A stretch of 64,000 bases of DNA from Kitasatospora sp. NBC_00458 (GCF_036013975.1 NZ_CP107904.1:4589001-4653000), one strand, 5' to 3'. Counted from the first letter of the stretch, positions 31,201 through 39,912 are shown. A program made the numbers and translations. Notes: generated by a model from the sequence alone, not told the origin.

Positions 31201-33348
31201 ATGTCCTGGTTCGCCGCCCTTCGAGACACCGCGCGGACCGGACTGACCATCGACCGGGCGCTGACCGACCCCAAGCGGGCGCTGCGCGGTGCGGTCGCCG
31301 TCGCCGCGGTGCTCTTCCCCACCCTCGCGCTGGCCGGGCCGGGGCTGGCCACCTCGGCCGCGATGGGCGCCTTCATCGCCGGGACCGCCACCTTCCAGCG
31401 CAGCTTCCGGCCCCGGGCCACGCTCGCCGTCGCCGCCGGGATCGGACTCGGCGTCAGCACCTTCCTCGGCTACCTGGCGGCCGGTGTGACCGGGCTGTTC
31501 CCGGTCCTGCTCGCGGTCTGGGCCTTCGGCGCCGGACTGGCCTGGGCGATCGGGCCGACCGCCGGGGTCGTCGCCGCCAACACCGTCTCGGTGATGCTGG
31601 TCGTGGTCCAGCTGCCGGTCAGCCCGCTCACCGCGCTCGGGCACGGGCTGGTCTGCGCGCTCGGCGGCGCCGTCCAGGCCCTGGTCATCACCGTCTGGCC
31701 GATCGGCAGCTGGACCGTCCAGCGGGAGGCGCTCGCCGACACCTACGCCGAGCTCGCCGACTACGCCCGCCGGCTGCGCCAGGACCCGACCGCGCACGTC
31801 GACCCGGAACCGTTCATGACCGCCCGGCACGCCGCCGCGCTGACCCCCTGGCAGGGCCGGAACCGGCCGCCCGAGCTGCGCGGACTGCGCGGACTCGCCG
31901 AACGGATCCGGCCGACCCTGGCCGCGATCGCCGACCCCAAGGTCGGCGCCCCCGAGGAGGGCCCGGAACGCGACCGCGCCCGGGAGGTGCTCGCCGCCGC
32001 CGCCGAGGCGATGGACGCGCTGGCCCGGGCGATCCGCACCGGCGACCCGCTGCAGCTGCCGCGTTCGGCGCCCGCGCTCACCCTCGCCGCCCGGACCGAG
32101 GGCCCGGAGCTGCGCGGCGCCGCCCGGCGCTCCGCCCGCAGGCTGGCCGGACTGCTCCGCAAGGCCGCCGACGCGCTGGACCGGGGCGCCGAGGACACCA
32201 TCGACACCCCCGTGGTGCAGGCCGGCGGGGCACTGCGCAAGCCGCCGCTGTCCCGGATGCTGCCCACCGCGCTGCGCGCGGTCCGGCGGCAGTTCCAGCC
32301 GCGCTCGGCGGTCTTCCAGCACGCCGTCCGGCTGGCCGGGGTGGTCACCGCCGCCTACCTGCTGGCCCGGCTGGCCGGCTTCGAGCACGGGTACTGGGCG
32401 CCGATGACGGCCGCGATGGTGATGCGGCCGGACTTCGCGCAGACCTACAGCCGGGGGGTCGCCCGGCTGGTCGGGACCATGGCCGGGGTCGCCGTCTCCA
32501 CCCTGGTGGTGCAGCTGGCGAAGCCCGGCGACTGGGTGCTCGCCGCGCTCGCGGTGATCAGCATCGGCGGCGCCTACCTGACGCTGCGCACCGGCTACGC
32601 GGTCATCACGGCCTGCATCTCCTCGTACGTGGTCTTCCTGCTCGGGCTGCAGGCCGGGGACCCGGTGGCGACCGCGGTCGAACGGGTCGGGCTGACCCTG
32701 CTCGGCGGGTCGGTCGCCCTGTTCGTCTACGCGCTCTTCCCGACCTGGCAGACCGCCCGGCTCGGTGAACGGCTGGCCGAGTGGCTGGCCGCCGCCGGCC
32801 GGTACGCGGCCGAGGTGATCGCCGTCTACGAGCGCCCGGCGGCCCCGCGCGGGCGGGCGGTCCGTGCGGCGCTGCTGGACTCCCGGGAGGCGCGTTCCGA
32901 GCTGCTCCAGGCGATGCAGCGGGCCGACGCCGAACCGGGCCGGCACGCCTCCGGGCTCCCGGGGGTGAGCCGCCGCCAGCTGGACCGGGCCCGGGCGGCG
33001 GTCGGCCACCTCGGGCGGGTGGCCGTCCTGCTGGAGGCGCACCTGCCCGCGGACGACGCCGAACCGGTGCCGGGGGCGGTCGAGTTCGCCGACGAGCTGC
33101 GGCTGGCGACGGCGCTGGCGGCGGGTGCGCTGCTGACCGGGCAGCCGGTGGAGTTCGACGCCGTCCGGGAGGCGCAGGAGCGGCTGGAGCAGCGGCTCGC
33201 CGGGGCGCCGGCCGGGGTGCAGCGGGACGTGCTGCGGACCGGTGCCCGGCTGCTGCTCCAGGCGCTGAAGGACCTGGAGCGGGCGCTGCGCGGCGGCGGT
33301 ACGGCGACCTCCGCCGTGCAGCGCGAACCGGAGCCGACGGGCCGGTAG
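31201..33348 (+). CDS. FUSC family (aromatic acid exporter-like) membrane protein
   Basis: This is a 715-aa protein starting at ATG 31201. Two membrane blocks of about five to six helices each (residues ~30-170 and ~375-520) alternate with soluble helical regions, the typical FUSC architecture. Typical segments are 'ALAGPGLATSAAMGAFIAGT', 'TFQRSFRPRATLAVAAGIG', 'AAYLLARLAGFEHGYWAPMT', 'AAMVMRPDFAQTYSRGVAR' and 'LVGTMAGVAVSTLVVQL'. Members include the AaeB p-hydroxybenzoate exporter and fusaric-acid resistance proteins; export of an organic acid is the best inference. It lies 5 bp after HTTM and may be co-transcribed with it. Confidence 0.88.
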   Translation: MSWFAALRDTARTGLTIDRALTDPKRALRGAVAVAAVLFPTLALAGPGLATSAAMGAFIAGTATFQRSFRPRATLAVAAGIGLGVSTFLGYLAAGVTGLFPVLLAVWAFGAGLAWAIGPTAGVVAANTVSVMLVVVQLPVSPLTALGHGLVCALGGAVQALVITVWPIGSWTVQREALADTYAELADYARRLRQDPTAHVDPEPFMTARHAAALTPWQGRNRPPELRGLRGLAERIRPTLAAIADPKVGAPEEGPERDRAREVLAAAAEAMDALARAIRTGDPLQLPRSAPALTLAARTEGPELRGAARRSARRLAGLLRKAADALDRGAEDTIDTPVVQAGGALRKPPLSRMLPTALRAVRRQFQPRSAVFQHAVRLAGVVTAAYLLARLAGFEHGYWAPMTAAMVMRPDFAQTYSRGVARLVGTMAGVAVSTLVVQLAKPGDWVLAALAVISIGGAYLTLRTGYAVITACISSYVVFLLGLQAGDPVATAVERVGLTLLGGSVALFVYALFPTWQTARLGERLAEWLAAAGRYAAEVIAVYERPAAPRGRAVRAALLDSREARSELLQAMQRADAEPGRHASGLPGVSRRQLDRARAAVGHLGRVAVLLEAHLPADDAEPVPGAVEFADELRLATALAAGALLTGQPVEFDAVREAQERLEQRLAGAPAGVQRDVLRTGARLLLQALKDLERALRGGGTATSAVQREPEPTGR

Positions 33349-33368
33349 GGCCCGGTTCGGGCCGCGGT

Positions 33369-33401
33369 GGCCGCGGCGGCGGTCAGGCGGCCGCCGCGGC
33401 C
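33369..33401. terminator. Bidirectional terminator between FUSC and hypothetical gene
   Basis: A perfect 12-bp stem GGCCGCGGCGGC (33369-33380) pairs with GCCGCCGCGGCC (33390-33401). It overlaps the 3' end of the minus-strand gene and lies 21 bp after the FUSC stop. Confidence 0.65.
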
Positions 33402-34039
33402 GCCTCCAGCCAGTTGGCGAACTCGCACGCGAAGTGCCACTGGTGACCGGTCGACAGCTCGACCGGGGCCGCGGCCGGGAACTCGACGGTGAGCCGGATC
33501 CGCAGCCCCCGGGGGGAGTCGGCGAACTCGTGCATCACCCGCAGCACCTCGGAGCCGTCCGCCAGGTGGCCGGTGCCGCCGATCCGGACCGGGTACTCCG
33601 GGGTGGCCGGGGTGGGGTGGAAGCGGAGGTGGAAGCGGAGCGGCCCGGCGCCGACCGTCTCGATGATCTCGACCGTCCCGCCGGTGGAGTCGGCCAGGTA
33701 GTGCTCGGGGTTGGCGGCCAGCAGGGCGGCCCGGTCGGGGGCGTGCAGCCGGCCCTGCCACCAGGTGAGGAAGGTCCCGGCGTCGATGCCGGCGGCGGTC
33801 AGCTCGGTGACGGCCGCGCGCCACCGGCCGCCGGAGGCCCGCAGCCAGTCGGCCATCGCGGCGTCGGCCGCGGCGGTGTCGGGGGCGAGCAGGTCGCGGA
33901 CCCGGTCGTCGCCGAGGCGCTGCTTGAGCAGTCGCAGGGCGGCCCGGGAGCGGTCCAGCTCCCAGGCGAGGACGGCCGGGCGGTCGTGCCCGGTGCCGTC
34001 GATGTCGGTGTGGATGGCCGGCCGTGAGGTGGTCGTCAT
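33383..34039 (-). CDS. Conserved protein of unknown function, divergent from a TetR gene
   Basis: This is a 218-aa soluble protein from ATG 34039, with GAGGAG 7 nt upstream. I do not recognise a catalytic family. Visible features are 'DRPAVLAWELDRSRAALRLL', 'DAAMADWLRASGGRWRAAVT', 'GTFLTWWQGRLHAPDRAALL', a beta-rich half ('GTVEIIETVGAGPLRFHLRF', 'LRIRLTVEFPAAAPVELSTG') and 'HQWHFACEFANWLE'. It shares a 104-bp regulatory spacer containing twin operators with the TetR gene, so it is very likely its main target. A small-molecule-binding or detoxifying role would be usual for such a pair, but the sequence does not show one. Confidence 0.75.
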   Translation of the reverse strand: MTTTSRPAIHTDIDGTGHDRPAVLAWELDRSRAALRLLKQRLGDDRVRDLLAPDTAAADAAMADWLRASGGRWRAAVTELTAAGIDAGTFLTWWQGRLHAPDRAALLAANPEHYLADSTGGTVEIIETVGAGPLRFHLRFHPTPATPEYPVRIGGTGHLADGSEVLRVMHEFADSPRGLRIRLTVEFPAAAPVELSTGHQWHFACEFANWLEAAAAAA

Positions 34040-34069
34040 GGCGTCGCTCCTCGGAAGGGTGTCCCGCTC

Positions 34070-34131
34070 AACCGGAGAGATTTTCTCCGTCTGTCTGGAC
34101 GGTAGCATAGGAGGAGGAAATCTCTCCGGTT
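34070..34131. promoter_or_regulatory. Twin TetR-type operators in the divergent promoter
   Basis: AACCGGAGAGATTT (34070-34083) and its perfect reverse complement AAATCTCTCCGGTT (34118-34131) flank the spacer. Each also sits in a local palindrome: GGAGA-N5-TCTCC on the left, GGAG-N7-CTCC on the right. A TAGCAT hexamer (34103-34108) between them could be the TetR -10. The arrangement implies binding at both divergent promoters by the adjacent TetR protein (inference). Confidence 0.75.
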
Positions 34132-34143
34132 AAGGGGCTGGCG

Positions 34144-34785
34144 ATGAGAGCGGACGCGGAACGCAGTCGGCGCAGGATCCTGGACGCCGCCTGCGAGGTG
34201 TTCCTGGAGCGCGGCCCGGACGCCCCGCTGGACGCGGTGGTCCGCCGGGCCGGCGTCGGCCCCGGCACCCTCTACCGGCGCTTCCCCGACCGCGAGGCGC
34301 TGGTCCGGGCCCTGGTCACCGACCTGCTCACCCGGCTCGCCGCAGCGGCCGTCCGGGCCCGGGAGGAGGAGGCCGACCCGTACCGCGCGCTGCGCCGCTT
34401 CGTGCACGCCGCCGCCGACCTGCGGATGGGGGCGGCGATCGTGGTGCTGCTGGAGCGGCTGGTGGTGGACGAGGAACTGGCCGCCGCCCGGTCCGGTGCG
34501 GTCTCGGCGGTCGGGGACCTGCTGCGCGCCGCCCAGGACGCCGGCCGGCTGCGCGCGGACGTCGGGATGGGCGACCTGGTGCTGCTCTGCGTCCGGGTCT
34601 CCCGCCCGCTGCCGGGCGGGCTGGCCGCACTGGATGCCGACGGCGCGCTCGTCCACCGGCACCTGGACCTCGCACTGGCCGGGCTGCGGCCCGGAGCGTC
34701 CGACGAGGGGACCGGCGAACCGCTCACCTTCGACCAGGTGATCGCCGCCGCCGGACGGCCGGGCGAGCCCGTGGTGGCAGAGTGA
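34144..34785 (+). CDS. TetR/AcrR family transcriptional regulator
   Basis: This is a 213-aa repressor-type regulator from ATG 34144. The N-terminal HTH is classical: 'RRRILDAACEVFLERGPDAP', 'LDAVVRRAGVGPGTLYRRFP', 'DREALVRALV'. The C-terminal ligand domain is Ala/Leu-rich, with 'DPYRALRRFVHAAADL' and 'IVVLLERLVVDEELAAA'. It is divergent from the hypothetical gene at 33383 across a spacer with two matching palindromes, so autoregulation is likely. Its stop overlaps the GTG of the downstream RNA methyltransferase gene. Confidence 0.92.
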   Translation: MRADAERSRRRILDAACEVFLERGPDAPLDAVVRRAGVGPGTLYRRFPDREALVRALVTDLLTRLAAAAVRAREEEADPYRALRRFVHAAADLRMGAAIVVLLERLVVDEELAAARSGAVSAVGDLLRAAQDAGRLRADVGMGDLVLLCVRVSRPLPGGLAALDADGALVHRHLDLALAGLRPGASDEGTGEPLTFDQVIAAAGRPGEPVVAE

Positions 34786-35582
34786 GCGGTGTGAACGAGG
34801 AACTGCTGCGCGCCTGGCGGGCCGGCGCCGACGAGCCGTGGACGGTCCTGCTGGACGGCTTCCACCCGCTGAAGCACGCGCTGCGGTTCGGCGGCGCCGT
34901 CCGGCAGGTGCTGACCGCCGACCGGACCGGGCTGCTGGCGCTCGCCGCCGAACTCGCCCCGGACACCGTGCCCGCCCTGGAGTCACTGGCCGCGGAGCTG
35001 CCGGAGAAGGCCCTGCGGACGCTCGCGCCCCGGCTCCACCCGACCGGTGTGATCGCGCTGGCCGCCCGTCCCACCACCGGGGCCAACCGCGCCGCGCTGG
35101 CCCGCCGGCCGCGGTCGGCGCCGGTCGTCCTGCTGGAGGACCCGCGCAACCTGGGCAACGTCGGCGCGGTGATCCGGCTGGCGGCCGGCTTCGGCGCGGC
35201 CGGTGTGGTGACCACCGGGGACCTCGACCCCTGGCACCCGAACGTGCTCCGGGGCAGCGCGGGCCTGCACTTCGCCACCGCGGTCGAGCGGCTGGCACTG
35301 CCGGAGCTGCCCGCCGGCCCGCTGTACGTGCTGGACCCGGAGGGGGCGGACATCCGGGAGACCGCCTTCCCGGACGACGCGGTGCTCGCCTTCGGCACCG
35401 AGCGGCACGGCGTCTCGGCGGAGCTGAAGGCGCGCGCCGACCGGCTGGTCGCGGTGCCGATGCGGCCCGGGGTCTCCAGCTTCAACCTGGCGACCAGCGT
35501 GGCGATGGGGCTCTTCCACTGGATGTCGGGGCGTCCGCCCGGTGCTCCCCTGCCGGACGGACGCCGGGGTGCCGGGGCCTGA
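34782..35582 (+). CDS. SpoU/TrmH family RNA 2'-O-methyltransferase
   Basis: This is a 266-aa enzyme; GTG 34782 overlaps the TetR stop (GTGA). The N-terminal ~105 residues are a substrate-binding region. The SPOUT knot domain shows motif 1 'LLEDPRNLGNVGAVIRLAAG', motif 2 'AFGTERHGVSAELK' and motif 3 'PMRPGVSSFNLATSVAMGLF'. These enzymes use SAM to methylate a ribose 2'-OH in rRNA or tRNA. Coupling to a TetR regulator suggests it may belong to a regulated (possibly resistance-like) unit, but no antibiotic-resistance methyltransferase signature was identified. Confidence 0.9.
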   Translation: MSGVNEELLRAWRAGADEPWTVLLDGFHPLKHALRFGGAVRQVLTADRTGLLALAAELAPDTVPALESLAAELPEKALRTLAPRLHPTGVIALAARPTTGANRAALARRPRSAPVVLLEDPRNLGNVGAVIRLAAGFGAAGVVTTGDLDPWHPNVLRGSAGLHFATAVERLALPELPAGPLYVLDPEGADIRETAFPDDAVLAFGTERHGVSAELKARADRLVAVPMRPGVSSFNLATSVAMGLFHWMSGRPPGAPLPDGRRGAGA

Positions 35583-35600
35583 GGACCCTGCGGGCGGCTC

Positions 35601-36998
35601 CTAGGAGAAGAGCCGCCTCCAGGTGTCCGGGCCGGGGTAGCCGTCGGCCTCCGCGCCGCGCCAGCCCTGGGCCTCCTGGAACGCCTGGACGTTGCGCCGG
35701 TCGGACTCGGTCCAGCGCGGGCCCGGGCCCTGCGCGTAGTACCGGCCGAAGCCCCTGCGGACCAGCTGCTCGCCGAGCTGCCGGACGTGGTCGCCGGCGG
35801 CGCCCGGCGCGAACGCGGCCCGGCCGGGGAAGGGCGGCGCACCCGTGCCGGTCCCGGTGCCCGGGCCGACCGGGGGCGGCGGCGGGAGCGGGGCGCCGCC
35901 GTCGATGTTCCGGCCCCTGCCGTTGACCAGGTGGTCCCAGGTGTCCTTGCCGGGGATGCCGTCCGCCTCGCTGCCGCGCCAGCCCTGGGCGAGCTGGAAC
36001 GCCTCGGTGGCCCGGCGGTCCGCCTCGCTCCAGCGCGGGCCGGGGCCGGTGGTGTAGAACCGGGCGCCGCCGCGCTTCACCAGCATCTCGCCGAGCCTGG
36101 TGACGTAGGCGTTGTCCGCGCCCGGGCCGAACCTGTCGGCACCCGGGAAGGCCGTCGAGGCGGAGCCGTCACTGCTGCCGCCGTTGCCTCCGCCGTTGCC
36201 GCCGCCGGGGGAGAGCGCCTTGTAGCGGTACGGGACGTACGAGGCGGAGTTGTTCCAGTAGGCGTACGGGGTGGACCGCTTGGTGGTGCCCGGCGAGGTC
36301 TGCTCGTACGCCAGGTAGCGGGTGCGGGTGGAGTCGGTCCAGCCGCCGAACACGGTGACGTGCGAACCGGCCTGCGGATCGGCGGGGTCGTTGTGGATCA
36401 GGACGTCGCCGGGCTGGAGCTCGGCCTTGGTGATCCGGTCGGCGAAGCCCGGCAGCGTCCAGGTGGTCTGGCTGCTGCCCAGGCCCCAGGCCATCGAGAC
36501 GAAGCCGGAGCAGTCCTGGCGGTAGCCGTCCGACCAGTACCGGCCCATGCTGTACGGGACCTTCTGGTCGACCCAGCGCTGCGCGCGCTCGATGATCTGC
36601 GCCCTGGTGGGCGGTTGGGCGGCGGCGCGCGGGGAGGCGGCGCCGCGGGCGGACGGCGAGGCGCCGTGGAGACCGCTGACCTCGCCCTGCGGGGTCTCCG
36701 GCCGGGCGGAGCTGGAGCCGCCGGTGCCGGAGCCTCCGGAGGCGGGCCCCCCGGAGGCGGGGCCCGGCGCGGGGGCCGCCGCGGCGCCGGCCGCGCCGCC
36801 GAGGGCGGTGCCGACGGCGGCCATCAGTACGGCGGCCCGTCGGCGGACGCTGCGGGCTGCGGCGTGTCCGCCCTCGTGCACCGGTGCGGCGTGCAGCCGG
36901 GCGCGGCGGCGGTCGCGGCAGCCCCCGCATATGCAGTCGTCGTCCGGTTCGACCTCGTCGAACTCCAGCAGCGCGGCCGGTCCTTCGGTCAGGGTCAT
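35601..36998 (-). CDS. Secreted peptidoglycan-binding protein with NlpC/P60- or amidase-like domain and two peptidoglycan-binding-like repeats
   Basis: This is a 465-aa protein from ATG 36998. The cytoplasmic N-terminus has a Cys cluster ('DDDCICGGCRDRRRARLH'). A membrane or signal segment follows ('AAVLMAAVGTALGGAAGAAA'), then an Ala/Ser/Gly linker. The hydrolase-like domain (~130-265) has the nucleophile Cys in 'YRQDCSGFVSMAWGL', His in 'GSHVTVFGGWTD' and 'KVPYSMGRYWSDG'. Two C-terminal repeats each read like 'GPGPRWSEADRRATEAFQLA', 'QGWRGSEADGIPGKDTWDHL', separated by a Pro-rich linker. It probably binds or cleaves wall peptides outside the membrane. Confidence 0.85.
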   Translation of the reverse strand: MTLTEGPAALLEFDEVEPDDDCICGGCRDRRRARLHAAPVHEGGHAAARSVRRRAAVLMAAVGTALGGAAGAAAAPAPGPASGGPASGGSGTGGSSSARPETPQGEVSGLHGASPSARGAASPRAAAQPPTRAQIIERAQRWVDQKVPYSMGRYWSDGYRQDCSGFVSMAWGLGSSQTTWTLPGFADRITKAELQPGDVLIHNDPADPQAGSHVTVFGGWTDSTRTRYLAYEQTSPGTTKRSTPYAYWNNSASYVPYRYKALSPGGGNGGGNGGSSDGSASTAFPGADRFGPGADNAYVTRLGEMLVKRGGARFYTTGPGPRWSEADRRATEAFQLAQGWRGSEADGIPGKDTWDHLVNGRGRNIDGGAPLPPPPPVGPGTGTGTGAPPFPGRAAFAPGAAGDHVRQLGEQLVRRGFGRYYAQGPGPRWTESDRRNVQAFQEAQGWRGAEADGYPGPDTWRRLFS

Positions 36999-37249
36999 GC
37001 TCCGCCTCTTTCTCCTGGTCGGGCTGTCACCGCTGACGGCGTGACAGGACGGTCCTTCCCAGGGCGACAGCGCGTGTCATCGGGACCAAAGTCCCAAATC
37101 GGGCGCCTGGTCGGCGCGGCGGACTGCGCCGGCCGGGTGACGACCGCTCGGCGGCCCGGCGTGGCGCGGGCGTGGCGCGGTCGTCGGGCCGTCGGGCGGG
37201 AGGCGGCGCCGCCGGTGCGGAACCGGACGGCCGGTCGGCCTCCGGGGTA

Positions 37250-38167
37250 TCAGCTCCCGGCGGGCGGATTGGCCGGCGAGTACTCGGCGCCGGTCCAGGT
37301 CAGTGGCGTGGCGTCGGCCAGCTCGACGACACCGGTGACGGTCAGGTCGACCACCCGCTCGGCGCCCGGCACGCCCGCCCGGGCGGGGTCGGACCAGTCG
37401 GTCCTGGCCTCGCCGGTGATCAGCAGCGAGCCGCCGGTCTCCCAGTCCGGGATCAGCAGGCCGGCGCGCGGGTCGAGCTCCAGGTTGCCGAGGGTCATGA
37501 ACATGCTGTTGCCCGCGTAGTCGGGCCAGCGCAGCCGGTCCGGTCCGAGCACCCGGAGGAAGCCCGGGTTGCCGCCCCGGTGCGAGGCGTCCACCCGGCC
37601 GTCCGGGCCTGCGGTGGTGACGAAGAAGGTGTCCGCGGTGGAGGCCAGCAGCTGCTGGGCGGTGCTCAGGGCGGCGCCGACGGCGACCCGGCGGGCGGCG
37701 CCGGCCCCCGGGCGGTCCACCGGGCTGCGGCGCTGGATGTACTTCGGGCAGTTGGCGTAGACCTGGTCGGCGGTGACCACCAGGCCGCCCCGGCCGTCCG
37801 GCACGGAGCGGCCGTTCAGCCGCATCCGGCGCCGGGCGGCCGGGTCGAGCGCGATGGTGCCGACCTCGGCGGGCGCGGCCAGGGCCGCGGCCAGCGGGTC
37901 GTCGTCGTCCGGGCGGGCGGCCACCGTCAGGGTGTGCTCGTCGGCGGCCCGGAGGAAGCCCTGTGCGCCGCTGAGCTGGGTGGCCCAGAGGCGGCCGTCG
38001 GCGTCCGCCGCGCCGACCACCAGCATCCGCCGCTCGGTCAGGAAGCGGGCGGCCACGGCGGGGATCGTGCTGCCGATGGCGCGTCCGGAGTGGTCGGCCC
38101 GGTCCAGCCGGCCGGCCCGGGCCTGGGCGGCCCGTTCGCCGGGGTGGTAGGGCGTGGCGGTGGTCAT
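37250..38167 (-). CDS. Pyridoxamine 5'-phosphate oxidase family (FMN-binding split barrel) protein
   Basis: This is a 305-aa protein from ATG 38167. The N-terminal part has 'RRMLVVGAADADGRLWATQL' and 'SGAQGFLRAADEHTLTVAAR'. The second half is a clear PNPOx-like barrel: 'ADTFFVTTAGPDGRVDASHR', 'GGNPGFLRVLGPDRLRWPDY', 'AGNSMFMTLGNLELDPRAGL' and 'LIPDWETGGSLLITGEARTD'. Members bind FMN or F420 and act on small molecules; the substrate is not evident. The VOC gene lies 26 bp upstream in the same direction, and the operator pair beyond it probably governs both. Confidence 0.85.
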   Translation of the reverse strand: MTTATPYHPGERAAQARAGRLDRADHSGRAIGSTIPAVAARFLTERRMLVVGAADADGRLWATQLSGAQGFLRAADEHTLTVAARPDDDDPLAAALAAPAEVGTIALDPAARRRMRLNGRSVPDGRGGLVVTADQVYANCPKYIQRRSPVDRPGAGAARRVAVGAALSTAQQLLASTADTFFVTTAGPDGRVDASHRGGNPGFLRVLGPDRLRWPDYAGNSMFMTLGNLELDPRAGLLIPDWETGGSLLITGEARTDWSDPARAGVPGAERVVDLTVTGVVELADATPLTWTGAEYSPANPPAGS

Positions 38168-38193
38168 GGCGCGCCTCCCGGTGTTCGTCCGGT

Positions 38194-38661
38194 CTAGAAG
38201 AAACCGCAGGTCGGGGCGGACCCGGAGGGGGCTTCGGCGCCGGTCGCGTCGACGCCCTGCGGGGTGTAGACCTCCAGCCGGATGCCGTCCGGGTCGGTGA
38301 AGAAGATCCCGCCGGAGGCCGCGCCCTCACCGTGCGGGACGACGCCGTCGTGGGCGAACGCGGCGCCGAGTTCGCGCAGCAGCGCCTCGGCGGCGCGGAC
38401 CTCGTCGAGCGTGTCGACCTGGAAGGAGAGGTGGTGCAGGCCGGGGGCGGCGGTGGCGAAGGTGCCCTCGCTCTGCTGCCAGAGGGTGAGCACCGGGCGG
38501 CCGTCGCGGCCGAGGAAGGCGAACCGCTGTGCGGGGTCGGTGCCCTCCTTGAGCAGCTCCAGGCCGAGGACGCGCCGGTAGAAGGCGACCGAGCGGGCGA
38601 GGTCGGTGACGTTGAGGCCCACGTGGCCGGTCTGGAGGGTGCTGCTGATGGTGCCGGACAT
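38194..38661 (-). CDS. VOC (glyoxalase/bleomycin resistance) family protein
   Basis: This is a 155-aa metal-binding protein from ATG 38661. It has the beta-alpha-beta-beta-beta modules of VOC proteins: 'TGHVGLNVTDLARSVAFYRR' (His ligand), 'LGLELLKEG', 'GLHHLSFQVDTLDEVRAAEA' (His ligand) and 'IFFTDPDGIRLEVYTPQG' (Glu ligand). Members are dioxygenases, isomerases, lyases or binding proteins for toxic compounds; the C-terminal 'CGFF' is unusual. It precedes the flavoprotein gene, so the unit may handle a reactive small molecule (inference). Confidence 0.88.
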   Translation of the reverse strand: MSGTISSTLQTGHVGLNVTDLARSVAFYRRVLGLELLKEGTDPAQRFAFLGRDGRPVLTLWQQSEGTFATAAPGLHHLSFQVDTLDEVRAAEALLRELGAAFAHDGVVPHGEGAASGGIFFTDPDGIRLEVYTPQGVDATGAEAPSGSAPTCGFF

Positions 38662-38701
38662 GCCTGACTCCCCTGGTCAGGGCGCCTCGTGGCGCCGCTG
38701 G

Positions 38702-38773
38702 CTAACCGTTGTAAGCGACAGTAACGGTTAGGTCGAGCGGGCGTCAACCATTACTGGCGGGCGAAGTGGTTAG
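38702..38773. promoter_or_regulatory. Paired inverted repeats upstream of the VOC/PNPOx operon
   Basis: CTAACCGTT (38702-38710) and AACGGTTAG (38723-38731) form a perfect 9-bp inverted repeat with a 12-nt spacer. A second weaker pair, CAACCATTA (38745-38753) and AAGTGGTTAG (38764-38773), repeats the AACC/GGTT half-sites. The first lies 41 bp upstream of the VOC start. Two related sites suggest a dimeric regulator binding cooperatively; the regulator is not known. Confidence 0.6.
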
Positions 38774-38868
38774 ATGGGCCCCCGGTCGTGGCCGGACCAT
38801 GACAAGGCTCGGGGTGGGTGGTACGGAGGACCGGCGCCGGGCGGCGGCGGAGGAGGAGCGGGAGGGGA

Positions 38869-39912
38869 CTACTCCCACTCCCAGCGGATGCCGATGTGGC
38901 CCGGCTGCTGGTCCGGGGCGAGCACGTGGGCGCTGGCGGAGGCGCCGATCCAGAGCTGCTCGCGGCGGCGGTCGACGTCCGCACCCGGGTCCCGGTCGTA
39001 CCGCTCGCAGTGCGCCGGAACCCTCGCCGGGTCGAAGTGCACCTGGAGCACGTACTCGCGCACCGGGCTGGCGAAGCGGCGGCTGTACTCCGTGGTCTCG
39101 GCGCCGCCGGACGGGATCTCCACCTCGTACTCGAAGACCGTGCTGTCGCCGAGCCCCAGCGGCCGGTCCAGCATCACCTCGCCGACGATCAGGCCGGCGT
39201 CCGGTCGGCGGCGGACCCGGCCGAGCCGGCCGTGCCGGACCCCGGTGATCTCCGGGCAGCCGGTGGCCTCCTCGTCGGCCTTGTGCACGACCAGGCAGCG
39301 GGTCACCCCGGCCACCGTCGCCCGGACCACCTGGCGCATCCGCAGCAGGTTGCCGCGCCGGTCGGCGTCCACGTAGTACGAGTCGTGGATCGAGAGCCGC
39401 TCCAGCTCGCCGGCCGGCGGCGCGTCCAGCTCGGCGAACACGTCGGCGATCTCCTGCTCGCCCGGCCAGACGTCCTCCAGCCGCAGGTGGCTGGCGCCGG
39501 CGTTGGCGGCCCAGCGGCCGCGCGGACGGGGCGGGCCGAGCAGCGAGGAGAGGGTGGAGTGCGGCAGGCCGAGCAGCTCCTCCAGCAGGTGCACGGCGCG
39601 CAGCGAGCTGGCCCGCTCGGGCTGGCTGCGCCCGCGCCGCCAGTAACTCAGCGTGGTGACACTGACCCTGACGCCCCGTTGGGCGAGCGCGGCCCGGATC
39701 CGGTCCAGGCTGAGGCCGCTGGCCTCGATCGCGAGGTGCAGGGTGTCGGCGAAGCCGCCGGTCGGGCTCGGGCGTCCGGCGGACGCGGTGGCCGGCGGCT
39801 GCAGGGCGGGCGGCTGGAGGGCGGGCTGGGCGGGCGCGGGCGCGGTGGCGGGCACGCCGGGGCGCGGCCCGACCTGTCTCAGCCGTGCGTCCTGGGGGTT
39901 CTGTGAGGCCAT
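38869..39912 (-). CDS. XRE-family HTH transcriptional regulator
   Basis: This is a 347-aa protein from ATG 39912. The N-terminal ~50 residues are Pro/Ala-rich ('ALQPPALQPPATASAG'). The HTH region (~55-105) reads 'FADTLHLAIEASGLSLDRIR', 'AALAQRGVRVSVTTLSYWRR', 'GRSQPERASSLRAVHLLEEL'. This is the pattern of streptomycete XRE regulators that sense through a large C-terminal domain. The ~230-residue C-terminal part is beta-rich ('STVFEYEVEIPSGGAETTEY', 'REYVLQVHFDPARVPAHCER') with no recognised ligand motif. It is divergent from the CGNR gene; a GTGGTC-N10-GACCAC repeat (40046-40067) in the spacer is a possible site. Confidence 0.82.
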   Translation of the reverse strand: MASQNPQDARLRQVGPRPGVPATAPAPAQPALQPPALQPPATASAGRPSPTGGFADTLHLAIEASGLSLDRIRAALAQRGVRVSVTTLSYWRRGRSQPERASSLRAVHLLEELLGLPHSTLSSLLGPPRPRGRWAANAGASHLRLEDVWPGEQEIADVFAELDAPPAGELERLSIHDSYYVDADRRGNLLRMRQVVRATVAGVTRCLVVHKADEEATGCPEITGVRHGRLGRVRRRPDAGLIVGEVMLDRPLGLGDSTVFEYEVEIPSGGAETTEYSRRFASPVREYVLQVHFDPARVPAHCERYDRDPGADVDRRREQLWIGASASAHVLAPDQQPGHIGIRWEWE

